Source: Iamia sp. SCSIO 61187 (lineage in GTDB: Bacteria > Actinomycetota > Acidimicrobiia > Acidimicrobiales > Iamiaceae). From it: 64,000 bases of DNA. The notes under the pieces are model-generated. The model ran no database searches and had not been told where the DNA came from. It saw only the letters and a program-made list of their open reading frames with translations. The stretch covers positions 4,344,001 through 4,408,000 of the forward strand of contig NZ_CP050948.1 of assembly GCF_019443745.1 (NCBI RefSeq), in the 5' to 3' direction. Position 1 is the first letter of the stretch. Each line of letters starts with the position of its first letter. Positions 54,315 to 62,999 of this stretch are shown in pieces. A program made the translations under genes and the position numbers.

Positions 54315-54364
54315 CGTTCTGAGGCAGGGGTGAGCCGGGGGTGGCCGACCTGTGGCTCAGAACG
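54315..54364. repeat. GTTCTG...CAGAAC palindrome, copy 4
   Basis: Outer arms CGTTCTGAG and CTCAGAACG enclose GGCAGG...CCTGTGG and a GC-rich loop. It follows the SnoaL-like gene and precedes the cox operon. Confidence 0.65.
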
Positions 54365-54405
54365 GTGTGCGCCCGTGGGCGAAGGGCCACGGTTCGCGAC
54401 AGGGG

Positions 54406-54427
54406 GACCTAAGGAAAGCCTTAGGTC
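54406..54427. promoter_or_regulatory. Perfect 9-4-9 inverted repeat upstream of coxM
   Basis: GACCTAAGG-AAAG-CCTTAGGTC, 64 bases before coxM. It is the most AT-rich site in the region and lies where a promoter for the cox operon should be, so it is a candidate operator. Confidence 0.6.
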
Positions 54428-54491
54428 GCGGTTGACCGGGCCCGGCGCGACATGTGACAAGGGGCACGATCCACGATCCCCGGGAGGCCCC

Positions 54492-55370
54492 ATGCAGGTC
54501 CCTGCCCCGTTCGAGTACGAGCGCGCCACCAGTGTCGACCACGCCCTCGACCTGCTGGTCCGGTTGGGCGACGAGGCGCGGCTGGTGGCGGGCGGGCACA
54601 GCCTCCTGCCGATGATGAAGCTGCGCCTGGCCACGCCCGAGTACCTGGTCGACATCAACGACCTGCACGGCGAGCTGGGCTACATCCAGGTCGAGGCGGG
54701 CCAGATCCGCGTCGGCGCCATGACCCGCCACCGCGAGCTGCTCGAGTCGGCCGAGCTGGCCGCGGCCTTCCCGATCTTCGGCGACGCCGAGCGGGTGATC
54801 GCCGACCCGGTGGTGCGCAACCGCGGCACCCTCGGCGGGTCGCTGTGCCAGGCCGACCCCTCCGAGGACCTCTCGGCGGTGTGCACCACGATCGACGCCA
54901 GCTGCGTGATCCGGTCGAGGGACGGCGAGCGGGTCGTCAGCATGGAGGACTTCCACCGGGGCCCCTACGAGACGGCGGTGGGCCAGGGCGAGATGCTCAC
55001 CGAGGTCCGCATCCCCGTCCGCTCCGGCGGGTCGAGCGCCTACGAGAAGGTCGAGCGCCGCGCCGGTGACTGGGCCATCGTCTCGGCCGGCGCCGCGGTC
55101 TGGATGGACGAGGGTCGCATCACCGATGCCCGCGTGGGCCTGGCCGCCGTCGGCCCCAACACCACCGGCATCCCGGCCATCTCCGACGCCCTGCGCGGCC
55201 AGGAGCCGACCGAGGAGCTGTTCGAGCAGGCCGGCGCCATCGCCGCCGAGAGCTGCGAGCCCAGCACCGACGCCCGGGGCACCGAGGCCTACAAGCGCCA
55301 CCTGGCCGACGAGCTCACCCGCCGGACGCTGCGGCGCTCGGTCGCCCGGATCAACGGAACGGAGTCCTGA
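54492..55370 (+). CDS. coxM: CO dehydrogenase medium (FAD) subunit
   Basis: 292 residues from ATG 54492 with GGGAGG eight bases upstream. FAD-binding: AGGHSLLPMMKLRLA (33-47) and TLGGSLCQADPSED (113-126), the two hallmark motifs of CoxM. C-terminal CO_deh_flav_C domain follows (AYEKVERRAGDWAIVSAGAAVWM). It passes electrons from the 2Fe-2S clusters of CoxS to the quinone pool. Two bases separate it from coxS. The operon order coxM-coxS-coxL is the classical form I order. Confidence 0.95.
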   Translation: MQVPAPFEYERATSVDHALDLLVRLGDEARLVAGGHSLLPMMKLRLATPEYLVDINDLHGELGYIQVEAGQIRVGAMTRHRELLESAELAAAFPIFGDAERVIADPVVRNRGTLGGSLCQADPSEDLSAVCTTIDASCVIRSRDGERVVSMEDFHRGPYETAVGQGEMLTEVRIPVRSGGSSAYEKVERRAGDWAIVSAGAAVWMDEGRITDARVGLAAVGPNTTGIPAISDALRGQEPTEELFEQAGAIAAESCEPSTDARGTEAYKRHLADELTRRTLRRSVARINGTES

Positions 55371-55372
55371 CC

Positions 55373-55882
55373 ATGCAGGTGACGATGACGGTGAACGGCA
55401 CGGAGGTGACGCGCGAGATCGAGGGCCGCATGCTGCTGGTCCACTTCCTGCGCGACACCCTCGCCCTGACGGGCACGCACTGGGGGTGCGACACCAGCAA
55501 CTGCGGCACCTGCGTGGTGTGGATGGACGGCGAGCCGGTGAAGTCCTGCACCGTGCTGGCCGCCATGGCCGGCGGGCACGAGGTGCGGACCGTCGAGGGC
55601 CTCGAGGTCGACGACGTCCTCGACCCCGTCCAGGAGGGCTTCATGCAGTGCCACGGCCTCCAGTGCGGCTTCTGCACGCCGGGGATGCTGATGACAGCTC
55701 GGGCCCTGCTCGATCGCGACCCGGACCCGAGCGAGGACACGATCCGCGAGGCCATCTCCGGCCAGATCTGCCGCTGCACGGGCTACACGACGATCGTGCG
55801 CTCCATCCGCTGGGCGGCGATGCACGAGGCCGCCGCCGCCCGGGGCCAGTCCGAGGTCGAGACGACGGTGGCGAGCCGATGA
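55373..55882 (+). CDS. coxS: CO dehydrogenase small (2Fe-2S) subunit
   Basis: 169 residues from ATG 55373. Plant-type 2Fe-2S: Cys39, Cys44, Cys47 and Cys59 (CDTSNCGTC...SC). Second cluster in the helical domain: Cys98, Cys101, Cys133 and Cys135 (CGFC...CRC). Relays electrons from the Mo-Cu site of CoxL to FAD in CoxM. The end overlaps the coxL start (ATGA). Confidence 0.96.
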   Translation: MQVTMTVNGTEVTREIEGRMLLVHFLRDTLALTGTHWGCDTSNCGTCVVWMDGEPVKSCTVLAAMAGGHEVRTVEGLEVDDVLDPVQEGFMQCHGLQCGFCTPGMLMTARALLDRDPDPSEDTIREAISGQICRCTGYTTIVRSIRWAAMHEAAAARGQSEVETTVASR

Positions 55883-58275
55883 CCACCATCGAGGAGAGGC
55901 TCCAGCCGGAGTCGTTCGACGACAACGACCAGAAGCCGGTCGGCTACGGCCGCATGCTCCGCAAGGAGGACCCCCGCTTCATCCGCGGTCGGGGCCGGTA
56001 CTGCGACGACATCCAGCTCACCGGGATGCTGCACCTCGCCATCCTCCGGTCACCGGTGGCCCACGCCCGCATCGTCAGCATCGACACCAGCGCGGCGCAG
56101 GCGCACCCCAAGGTCCTGGCCGTCGTCACCGGTGCCGACCTGGCCGAGAAGGGCCTGGCCTGGATGCCCACCCTGTCCAACGACGTCCAGGCCGTGCTGG
56201 CCACCGACAAGGTCCGGTTCCAGGGCCAGGAGGTCGCCTTCGTGGTGGCCGAGGACCGCTACGCCGCTCGCGACGGCGTCGAGCTGATCGACGTCGAGTA
56301 CGACATCCTCGACCCGGTCATCGACGTGCGGAGGGCGCTCGAGCCCGATGCCCCGCTCATCCGCGACGACCTCGAGGGCAAGACCGACAACCACTGCTTC
56401 GACTGGGAGACCGGCGACGAGGAGGCCACCGCCCGGGTGTTCGAGACGGCCGACGTCGTCGTCACCGAGGACATCGTCTACCCCCGCGTCCACCCGGCGC
56501 CCATGGAGACCTGCGGCTGCGTGGCCGACTACGACAAGGTCGACGGCCAGCTCACGCTGTGGTCCACCACCCAGGCGCCCCACGCCCACCGCACCGTCTA
56601 CGCCCTGGTGTCGGGCCTGCCCGAGCACAAGATCCGCATCATCGCCCCCGACATCGGGGGCGGCTTCGGCAACAAGGTGCCGATCTACCCCGGTTACGTG
56701 TGCTCGATCGTGGCCTCGCTGGTGACGGGCAAGCCGGTCAAGTGGATGGAGGACCGCACCGAGAACCTCATCAGCACCGGCTTCGCCCGGGACTACGTGA
56801 TGCGGGGCGAGATCGCCGCCACCAAGGACGGCAAGATCCTCGGCATCCGCACCCACGTGCTGGCCGACCACGGCGCCTTCAACGGGACGGCCGCGCCGAT
56901 CAAGTACCCGGCCGGGTTCTTCGGCGTCTTCACCGGCAGCTACGACATCGAGGCCGCCCACTGCAAGATGACCGCGGTCTACACGAACAAGGCGCCCGGC
57001 GGCGTCGCCTACGCCTGCTCGTTCCGCATCACCGAGGCCGTGTACCTCGTCGAGCGGCTGGTCGACTGCCTGGCCTACGACCTCGAGGTCGACCCCGCCG
57101 AGCTGCGGCTGCAGAACCTGCTCCGGCCCGAGCAGTTCCCGTACACGAGCAAGACGGGGTGGGTCTACGACTCGGGCGACTACGAGCCCGCCCTGCGCAA
57201 GTCGATGGCGATGATCGGCTACGACGACCTCCGCCGTGAGCAGGCCGAGAAGCGGGAGCGGGGCGAGCTCATGGGCATCGGCGTCGCCTTCTTCACCGAG
57301 GCGGTCGGTGCCGGGCCCCGCAAGGACATGGACATCCTCGGCCTGGGCATGGCCGACGGCTGCGAGCTGCGGATCCACCCGACCGGCAAGGCGGTCGTCC
57401 GTCTCTCGTGCATGAGTCAGGGCCAGGGTCACGAGACGACCTACGCCCAGATCGTGGCCGAGGAGATCGGCATCCCGCCCAGCGACATCCAGGTCGTCAA
57501 CGGCGACACCGACCAGACGCCGTTCGGGCTCGGCACCTACGGCAGCCGCTCGACCCCGGTGTCGGGTGCCGCCGCCGCCCTGGTGTCCCGCAAGGTGCGC
57601 GACAAGGCCCAGATCATCGCCTCGGGGATGCTCGAGGTGTCCGTGGCCGACCTCGAGTGGGACAAGGGCTCGTTCCACGTGAAGGGCGACCCGTCGGCGT
57701 CGGTGACGATCCAGGACATCGCCATGCGGGCCCACGGCGCCGGCGACCTGCCCGAGGGCATCGAGGGCGGGCTCGAGGCCCAGATCTGCTACAACCCGTC
57801 GAACCTCACCTACCCGTTCGGGGCGTACATCTGCGTGGTCGACATCGACCCCGGCACGGCCCAGGTGAAGGTCCGGCGCTTCGTGGCCGTCGACGACTGC
57901 GGGACCCGGATCAACGAGATGATCATCGAGGGCCAGGTGCACGGCGGGCTCACCGACGGTGTCGGCATGGCCCTGATGGAGATCATCGCCTTCGACGACG
58001 ACGGCAACTGCCTCAGCGGCTCGCTCATGGACTACTTGATCCCGACGGCGCTGGAGACGCCCACGTGGGAGACCGGCAGCACGGTCACCCCGTCGCCCCA
58101 CCATCCGATCGGGGCCAAGGGCGTCGGCGAGTCGGCAACCGTCGGGTCGCCGCCGGCCATCGTCAACGCCGTGGTCGATGCGCTCAAGCCCTACGGCATC
58201 CGCCACGCGGACATGCCGCTGACCCCCTCGCGGGTGTGGGACGCCATGCAGGGCCACCCCACTCCGCCCATCTGA
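55879..58275 (+). CDS. coxL: CO dehydrogenase large (Mo-Cu) subunit, form I
   Basis: 798 residues from ATG 55879. Oxidises CO to CO2 at a Mo-Cu-molybdopterin cytosine dinucleotide centre. The active-site loop GGVAYACSFR contains Cys380 in the AYxCSFR motif that defines true form I (CO-specific) enzymes; form II has AYRGAGR. Also DIGGGFGNK, SQGQGHETT, GTYGSRSTPVSG (substrate channel) and the catalytic Glu751 in GVGES. Length is close to that of O. carboxidovorans CoxL. It forms a dimer of LMS heterotrimers at the inner membrane. Confidence 0.97.
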   Translation: MTTIEERLQPESFDDNDQKPVGYGRMLRKEDPRFIRGRGRYCDDIQLTGMLHLAILRSPVAHARIVSIDTSAAQAHPKVLAVVTGADLAEKGLAWMPTLSNDVQAVLATDKVRFQGQEVAFVVAEDRYAARDGVELIDVEYDILDPVIDVRRALEPDAPLIRDDLEGKTDNHCFDWETGDEEATARVFETADVVVTEDIVYPRVHPAPMETCGCVADYDKVDGQLTLWSTTQAPHAHRTVYALVSGLPEHKIRIIAPDIGGGFGNKVPIYPGYVCSIVASLVTGKPVKWMEDRTENLISTGFARDYVMRGEIAATKDGKILGIRTHVLADHGAFNGTAAPIKYPAGFFGVFTGSYDIEAAHCKMTAVYTNKAPGGVAYACSFRITEAVYLVERLVDCLAYDLEVDPAELRLQNLLRPEQFPYTSKTGWVYDSGDYEPALRKSMAMIGYDDLRREQAEKRERGELMGIGVAFFTEAVGAGPRKDMDILGLGMADGCELRIHPTGKAVVRLSCMSQGQGHETTYAQIVAEEIGIPPSDIQVVNGDTDQTPFGLGTYGSRSTPVSGAAAALVSRKVRDKAQIIASGMLEVSVADLEWDKGSFHVKGDPSASVTIQDIAMRAHGAGDLPEGIEGGLEAQICYNPSNLTYPFGAYICVVDIDPGTAQVKVRRFVAVDDCGTRINEMIIEGQVHGGLTDGVGMALMEIIAFDDDGNCLSGSLMDYLIPTALETPTWETGSTVTPSPHHPIGAKGVGESATVGSPPAIVNAVVDALKPYGIRHADMPLTPSRVWDAMQGHPTPPI

Positions 58276-58280
58276 GGCCG

Positions 58281-59174
58281 ATGGAGCCCACGTCCTCGTC
58301 CCGGGTTGCCGCCCTCGTCGCCGGGCGGGTGCCGTTCGTGCAGGCCACCGTCGTGCGGGCCCAGTGCCCCACCTCGGCCCGACCCGGCGACAGCGCCGTC
58401 GTGCTGGGCGACGGCGCCATCGAGGGCTTCGTCGGCGGTCAGTGCGCCGAGGGCTCGGTGCGCGCCGCCGCCCTCTCGGTGCTCGCGACCGGGGAGGCGC
58501 TGCTCCTCCGCATCCTCCCCGAGGGCGAGGCCCCACCGCCCGAGGCGCGAGGGGCGGCGACCGTCGTGAACCCGTGCCTGTCCGGCGGCGCCCTGGAGGT
58601 CTTCCTCGAGCCGCGGCTCCCCGCCCCGCTGCTCGGCCTGGTCGGCGGGAGCCCGATCGCCGAGGCCGTGGCCCGGCTGGGCGAGCCACTCGGGTTCGCG
58701 GTGGCGCGCGCCCAGCCCGGGGACACCGTGCCCGCCGGCGCCATCGCCGTCGTCGTGGCGACCCACGGCCGCGACGAGGAGGGGACCATCCGCCGAGCGC
58801 TCGGCGCCGGCATCGGCTTCGTCGGGCTGGTGGCCAGCGCGAGCCGGGGGGCGGCGGTCCTCGACGCCATGGAGCTCGACCCCGCCGAGCGGGCCCGGGT
58901 GCGCACCCCCGTGGGCCTCGACATCGGCGCCCGCACGGCCGAGGAGATCGCCCTGTCGATCATGGCCGAGGTCGTCCGGGCCATCCGGGTCGACGGCCTG
59001 ACCCCACCCGATCTCTCCTCCGACGCCCCGCCCGTCGAGGTGCGCGACCCGGTGTGCGGGATGACCGTGGTGGTCGGTCCCGACACCCCCCACGCGGTCG
59101 TCGAGGGCGCCGAGCACTGGTACTGCGGGACCGGCTGCCGCGACCACCACGTGGCCACGGTCCCGGTCTCGTGA
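58281..59174 (+). CDS. XdhC/CoxF-like maturation protein fused to a YHS domain
   Basis: 297 residues from ATG 58281, five bases after coxL. An N-terminal XdhC_CoxI domain (VRAQCPTSARPGDSAVV, GFVGGQCAEGSVRAA) and a C-terminal Rossmann-type XdhC_C domain (GLVGGSPIAEAVA, VVVATHGRDEEGTI, YVG-like GFVGLVASASRGAAVL, GLDIGARTAEEIALSIMAE) match proteins that hold and sulfurate the molybdenum cofactor. After a short linker the protein ends with a YHS-like unit, VRDPVCGMTV...CGTGC, with Cys pairs that should bind a metal, possibly copper or silver. The YHS fusion is unusual for this family and may relate to copper delivery to the CoxL site; that link is inference. Confidence 0.82.
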   Translation: MEPTSSSRVAALVAGRVPFVQATVVRAQCPTSARPGDSAVVLGDGAIEGFVGGQCAEGSVRAAALSVLATGEALLLRILPEGEAPPPEARGAATVVNPCLSGGALEVFLEPRLPAPLLGLVGGSPIAEAVARLGEPLGFAVARAQPGDTVPAGAIAVVVATHGRDEEGTIRRALGAGIGFVGLVASASRGAAVLDAMELDPAERARVRTPVGLDIGARTAEEIALSIMAEVVRAIRVDGLTPPDLSSDAPPVEVRDPVCGMTVVVGPDTPHAVVEGAEHWYCGTGCRDHHVATVPVS

Positions 59175-59767
59175 CCCGGTTCGTCACGGGGCTGGTGCTG
59201 GCCGGCGGCACGTCGTCGCGCCTCGGGCGACCCAAGCAGCTGCTGCCCTACCGGGGCGCGACGCTGCTCGATGCCACCTTGGACCGGGCCCGGGCGTGCC
59301 GGTTCGACCAGCTGATCGTCGCCCTCGGCGCGGCGGCCGACGAGGTGCGGTCGACCGTCGATCTCTCGGGCGTCGACGTCGTCGAGAGCGATGCACCGGC
59401 CGACGGGTGCTCGCGATCGATCGCCGCCGCTCTCGGCGCCGTCGACCCGCGGTCCGCCGGCCTGGTGCTCCTGCTCGGCGACCAGCCGGGCGTCCGGCCC
59501 GAGACGGTGGCCGTCCTCGTGGCGGCGGCGGGGGACGCACCGATGGGCGTCGTCCGCTACCACGACGGCCGGGGCCATCCGCTCTGGCTGGGCGCCGACA
59601 CGTTCGCCGACCTCGCTGGCCTCCACGGCGACAAGGGCGTCTGGCGGCTGCTCGAGTCGGGCGGCCACGAGGTGGTCGAGGTGCCGGGCGCGGGGCCGGT
59701 GCCGCTCGACGTCGACACCGAGGCCGACCACGAGGCCCTCCTCGCGGCCGATCGGGGACCGGTGTGA
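59171..59767 (+). CDS. MobA/MocA-like molybdopterin nucleotidyltransferase
   Basis: 198 residues from GTG 59171, overlapping the TGA of the XdhC-like gene. N-terminal pyrophosphorylase signature GLVLAGGTSSRLGRPKQLLPY (short motif LAGG-x-S-x-RLG-x2-K), then LLLGDQPGVRPETV and a C-terminal DVDTEADHEAL with a metal-binding Asp. CoxL needs MCD, so this is probably the CTP-dependent enzyme (MocA) that makes it. Order XdhC-MocA-CoxD is common in cox operons. Confidence 0.88.
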   Translation: MTRFVTGLVLAGGTSSRLGRPKQLLPYRGATLLDATLDRARACRFDQLIVALGAAADEVRSTVDLSGVDVVESDAPADGCSRSIAAALGAVDPRSAGLVLLLGDQPGVRPETVAVLVAAAGDAPMGVVRYHDGRGHPLWLGADTFADLAGLHGDKGVWRLLESGGHEVVEVPGAGPVPLDVDTEADHEALLAADRGPV

Positions 59768-60639
59768 CCCCGCCCTTCGCCGACCCCGACGACGTCGTGC
59801 GCCGCCTCGACGAGGTCGACTACCTGGCCGACGAGGGCACCGCCACCGCCCTGTTCCTCGCCACCGCCCTCGGTCGGCCCCTCCTCCTCGAGGGCGAGCC
59901 GGGCGTCGGCAAGACGGCTGCGGCCCAGGCCCTGTCCGGGGCCCTGGGGTCCCCGCTCATCCGGCTCCAGTGCTACGAGGGGCTGTCCGCCGGGGAGGCG
60001 CTCTACGAGTGGAACTACCAGCGCCAGGTGCTGGCCGTCCGCCTGGCCGAGGCGCGGCACGAGACACCGCACCAGGCCGACCTGTTCACCGAGGAGTTCC
60101 TCCACGAGCGGCCCATCCTGCGTTGCGTCCGCCATCGCGGCCCGAGGCCGCCGGTGCTCCTGGTCGACGAGATCGACCGGGCCGACGACGAGTTCGAGGC
60201 CCTGCTGCTGGAGTTCCTGGGGGAGGCGTCGGTGACCATCCCCGAGCTGGGCACCTTCCGGGCCGAGACGCCCCCTCTCGTGGTGCTCACGTCGAACCGC
60301 AGCCGCGAGCTGCACGACGCCCTGAAGCGGCGGTGCCTCTACCACTGGATCGACTACCCGTCGCCCGAGCGCGCCGCCGCCATCGTCCGCCGCTCGGTCC
60401 CGGGCGGGAGCGACCCGCTGATCAGCGACGCCACCACCCTCGTGGGCCGGCTGCGCCGGCTCGACCTCGACAAGGCGCCAGGGCTGGCCGAGGCCATCGA
60501 CTGGGTGGCGGCCCTGACCGCCCTCGGCGTCACCGAGCTGACGGCGGCGGCCGCGCTCCGCACGCTGTCGACGGTGGCCAAGACGCCTGACGACCGCGAC
60601 GCCGTGCAGGGCGTGCTCGCCGAGGTGGGGACGGCGTGA
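59764..60639 (+). CDS. coxD: MoxR-family AAA ATPase, CoxD
   Basis: 291 residues from GTG 59764, overlapping the previous TGA. AAA+ with Walker A LLLEGEPGVGKTAAAQ, Walker B LLVDEIDRADDEFEALLLEFLGE, and sensor/arginine motifs SNRSRELHDALKRRC. CoxD uses ATP to insert sulfur and copper into the CoxL active site. MoxR ATPases work with a VWA partner; the CoxE-like VWA protein is downstream. The stop overlaps the start of a possible 39-codon gene at 60636. Confidence 0.93.
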   Translation: MTPPFADPDDVVRRLDEVDYLADEGTATALFLATALGRPLLLEGEPGVGKTAAAQALSGALGSPLIRLQCYEGLSAGEALYEWNYQRQVLAVRLAEARHETPHQADLFTEEFLHERPILRCVRHRGPRPPVLLVDEIDRADDEFEALLLEFLGEASVTIPELGTFRAETPPLVVLTSNRSRELHDALKRRCLYHWIDYPSPERAAAIVRRSVPGGSDPLISDATTLVGRLRRLDLDKAPGLAEAIDWVAALTALGVTELTAAAALRTLSTVAKTPDDRDAVQGVLAEVGTA

Positions 60640-60755
60640 TCCTCGCCCGCCACGAGGTGCTGCCCCTCGTCGAGACGGGCCTCACCGTCAGGGCGGCCGA
60701 CCCGGTCACCGCGCCCCGCTCGCTCCTGCGCCGTCGTGACCGCCGGCACCGCTGA
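60636..60755 (+). CDS. Possible small coupling gene between coxD and coxE
   Basis: GTG 60636 overlaps the coxD TGA (GTGA) as for the other gene pairs here, and the 39-residue frame ends at 60755, overlapping the coxE start at 60736 by 20 bases. The product MILARHEVLPLVETGL is followed by an Arg-rich end (RSLLRRRDRRHR). No family is recognised. It may be a real small protein or just a device for coupled translation; a chance frame cannot be excluded. Confidence 0.35.
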   Translation: MILARHEVLPLVETGLTVRAADPVTAPRSLLRRRDRRHR

Positions 60756-61959
60756 CGCCGGGCCCGGCGGGCTGCGGGACGTCGACCGGGCCGCCTTCGC
60801 CGTCGCCCTCGCGCACCGGTTGCGCGGCGCCGGCTGCGCCGTTCCGCTGACGGCGGCGGAGACGCTGGCCGAGGCGCTCGCCGCCTGCCCTCCCGTGGAC
60901 CGATCCCGTCTCTACTGGACCACGCGGGTGAGCCTGCTGCGCCGGGAGCAGGACAGGGAACGCTTCGACGCCGCCTTCGCGGCCGTGTTCGACGCCGTCC
61001 TCGGCGTCGACCCCCACGCCCGCCGTCGCCCGCCGAGCCCGGACGCGGCCCCGGTCGAGGGCGCGCCAGCACCGGTCCCCGGGCCCGATCCCGAGGGCGA
61101 CGACGCCGACGAGACCTCGCTCCCGTGGGCGACGCTCCCCGCCACCATCACACCGGTCGTCGCGGCCGACGAGGGCACGGCCGTGCCCGAGCGTCGTCCC
61201 AGCGACCGTCCCGGCCCGCTCGACCTGCCCTTCGCCGACCTCGACCCCGACGACCTGGCCACCCTGGCCGCATCGCTGGGAGCGGCGCTCGGCGACTGGC
61301 CCCGACGGCGCAGCCGGCGCCACGCCCACCACCCCGCCGGCCACCGCGTCGCCCTGCGCGCCACCATCGCCCGGAGCCGGCGCACGGCGTGGGAACCCGT
61401 GGACCTGGTGCGCACCCGCGCCGTCACCCGGCCCCGCCGGATCGTCGTCCTGTGCGACGTCAGCCGGTCGATGCAGCCCCACGCCGCCGCCCTGTTCCAC
61501 CTGATGCGCGTGATGGCGACCGGCGCCCACGCCGAGGTGTTCGCCTTCTCCACGACGCTCACCCGCCTGACGCCCGTCCTCGCCCACCGCTCGCCCGAGC
61601 GGGCCGTCGACCTGGCCAGCTCCCTCGTCGACGACCGCTTCGGGGGAACCCGCATCGCCACCAACGTCCACGCCCTCCTGCGCGGCCGCCACGGCGACGC
61701 CACCCGCGGCGCGATCGTCGTCGTCGCCTCCGACGGCTGGGACGCCGACGCCCCCGAGGCGCTGGCCGCCGAGATGGCCCGGCTGCGACGACGGGCCCAC
61801 CGTGTCGTGTGGCTCAACCCGCGGCTCGCCGCCCCCGGGTTCGCCCCGGAGGTCGGCGCCCTGGCCGCCGCCCTGCCCCACGTCGACGCCCACCTCCCGG
61901 CCCACAGCCTCCGAGCTCTCGCCGCCGCCCTGGCGGCGGTGGGCGACGCCGCCCACTGA
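60736..61959 (+). CDS. coxE: VWA-domain protein, CoxE family
   Basis: 407 residues from GTG 60736. N-terminal helical region (AFAVALAHRLRGAGCAV, TLAEALAACPPVDRSRLYW), a Pro/Asp-rich linker, basic stretch RRRSRRHAHHPAG, then the VWA domain: IVVLCDVSRSMQPH gives the MIDAS D-x-S-x-S; AFSTTLTRLT and GGTRIATNVHALL (Thr) and VVVASDGWD (Asp) complete the metal site. CoxE works with CoxD in maturing CoxL. It converges with the LysR-type gene. Confidence 0.9.
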   Translation: MTAGTADAGPGGLRDVDRAAFAVALAHRLRGAGCAVPLTAAETLAEALAACPPVDRSRLYWTTRVSLLRREQDRERFDAAFAAVFDAVLGVDPHARRRPPSPDAAPVEGAPAPVPGPDPEGDDADETSLPWATLPATITPVVAADEGTAVPERRPSDRPGPLDLPFADLDPDDLATLAASLGAALGDWPRRRSRRHAHHPAGHRVALRATIARSRRTAWEPVDLVRTRAVTRPRRIVVLCDVSRSMQPHAAALFHLMRVMATGAHAEVFAFSTTLTRLTPVLAHRSPERAVDLASSLVDDRFGGTRIATNVHALLRGRHGDATRGAIVVVASDGWDADAPEALAAEMARLRRRAHRVVWLNPRLAAPGFAPEVGALAAALPHVDAHLPAHSLRALAAALAAVGDAAH

Positions 61960-61975
61960 TCCAGCCCTCCGTCCC

Positions 61976-62932
61976 TCAGCTCCAGAGGGTCACGTGGACC
62001 GAGGGCCGGAAGCGGCGGACGCCGGCCCCCGACCCGTGCAGCATCGCCTGGGTCGCCCGGGGCGAGGTGATGAAGCGCACCAGCTCGGAGGCCGCCGCGG
62101 CGCGGCTGTGGATCGGGAGGGTGAGCGCGGTCCACGTGCCGTCGGACTGGCCGCCGCGCACATCGACCCGGACCAGGCGCCCCTCGGCCAGGTCGTCGGC
62201 CACGACGAACGCCACCGCCGGGGCCACCCCGTGGCCGCGGGTCGCCTCCTCCAGCGCGGCGGCGTGGCTCTGGAAGATGCGCTGGTTGGCCTCGGGCACC
62301 CGGAACGATCCGAGCAGGCGGCGCATGGCCCCCTGGTTCTCGGCGGCCGTGGGCCCCAGGAGCCATGTCTGCTCGCGGAGCGCCTCGGGACGGGCCCGGG
62401 CGCCGGCCAGGGGGTGGCCGGCGCCGGCCACGAGGACCACCTGGTACTTGAGGAACGGCGTGGCCGCCAGGTCCTCGACGACGGCGCGGGGTCGGGGACC
62501 GATGGCCACGTCGGCGGCGCGGGAGGCGAGCAGCCCGGCGAACTGGGCCACGGGCACGGCGCTCAGCTCGACCTCGAGGTCGGCCGCCCGCCCGGTGAAG
62601 AGCTCGATGAGGCCGGGGGCGGCGTACTCGGCGAACAGGCTCGTCACGGCCAGCCGCAGCATGCGCTGCCCCTGCCCGGCCTGGCTCACCTCCCGGACCG
62701 TGAGGTCGGCCAGGCCCAGCATCTCGGTCGCCCGGCTGGCGAGCCGCAACCCACCGGGGGTGAACGCCAGCCCCGACGAGGCCCGGACGAACAGCCGGTC
62801 GTCGAGCTCGCGCCGGAGCACGGCCACGTGCCCCGAGACGGCCGCCTCGGAGACCTCCAGCTCCGCCGCAGCCGCCTTGACCGACCCGAGGCGCACCACG
62901 GCCACGAAGGCGCGCAGCTGGGTGGGGGTCAC
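61976..62932 (-). CDS. LysR-type transcriptional regulator
   Basis: 318 residues from GTG 62932. Winged HTH: MTPTQLRAFVAVVRLGSVKAAAAELEVSEAAVSGHVAVLRRELD, a standard CbbR/CysB-like start. The effector domain (LRLAVTSLFAEYAAPGLIELF, AVPVAQFAGLLASRAADVAIGPRP) is the periplasmic-binding-protein fold. It converges on coxE with only 16 bases between, so it could regulate cox through the palindrome at 54406, but this is unproven. A TACCCT box eight bases before the start suggests a leaderless transcript. Confidence 0.92.
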   Translation of the reverse strand: MTPTQLRAFVAVVRLGSVKAAAAELEVSEAAVSGHVAVLRRELDDRLFVRASSGLAFTPGGLRLASRATEMLGLADLTVREVSQAGQGQRMLRLAVTSLFAEYAAPGLIELFTGRAADLEVELSAVPVAQFAGLLASRAADVAIGPRPRAVVEDLAATPFLKYQVVLVAGAGHPLAGARARPEALREQTWLLGPTAAENQGAMRRLLGSFRVPEANQRIFQSHAAALEEATRGHGVAPAVAFVVADDLAEGRLVRVDVRGGQSDGTWTALTLPIHSRAAAASELVRFITSPRATQAMLHGSGAGVRRFRPSVHVTLWS

Positions 62933-62940
62933 GGCCGGCG

Positions 62941-62946
62941 AGGGTA
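62941..62946 (-). promoter_or_regulatory. Putative -10 box of the LysR-type gene
   Basis: TACCCT on the minus strand, eight bases before GTG 62932. Confidence 0.45.
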
Positions 62947-62999
62947 CGCCTGGTGCCGGGCCCCCGCCCGGTGGGCCAGCAGGGGCAAGATGTCCCGAC

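Noticed and set aside
54406-54427. IdeR/DtxR iron box upstream of coxM
   Set aside because: The palindrome shares CCTAAGG-like parts but not the TTAGGTTAG-type half-site order and spacing of iron boxes.
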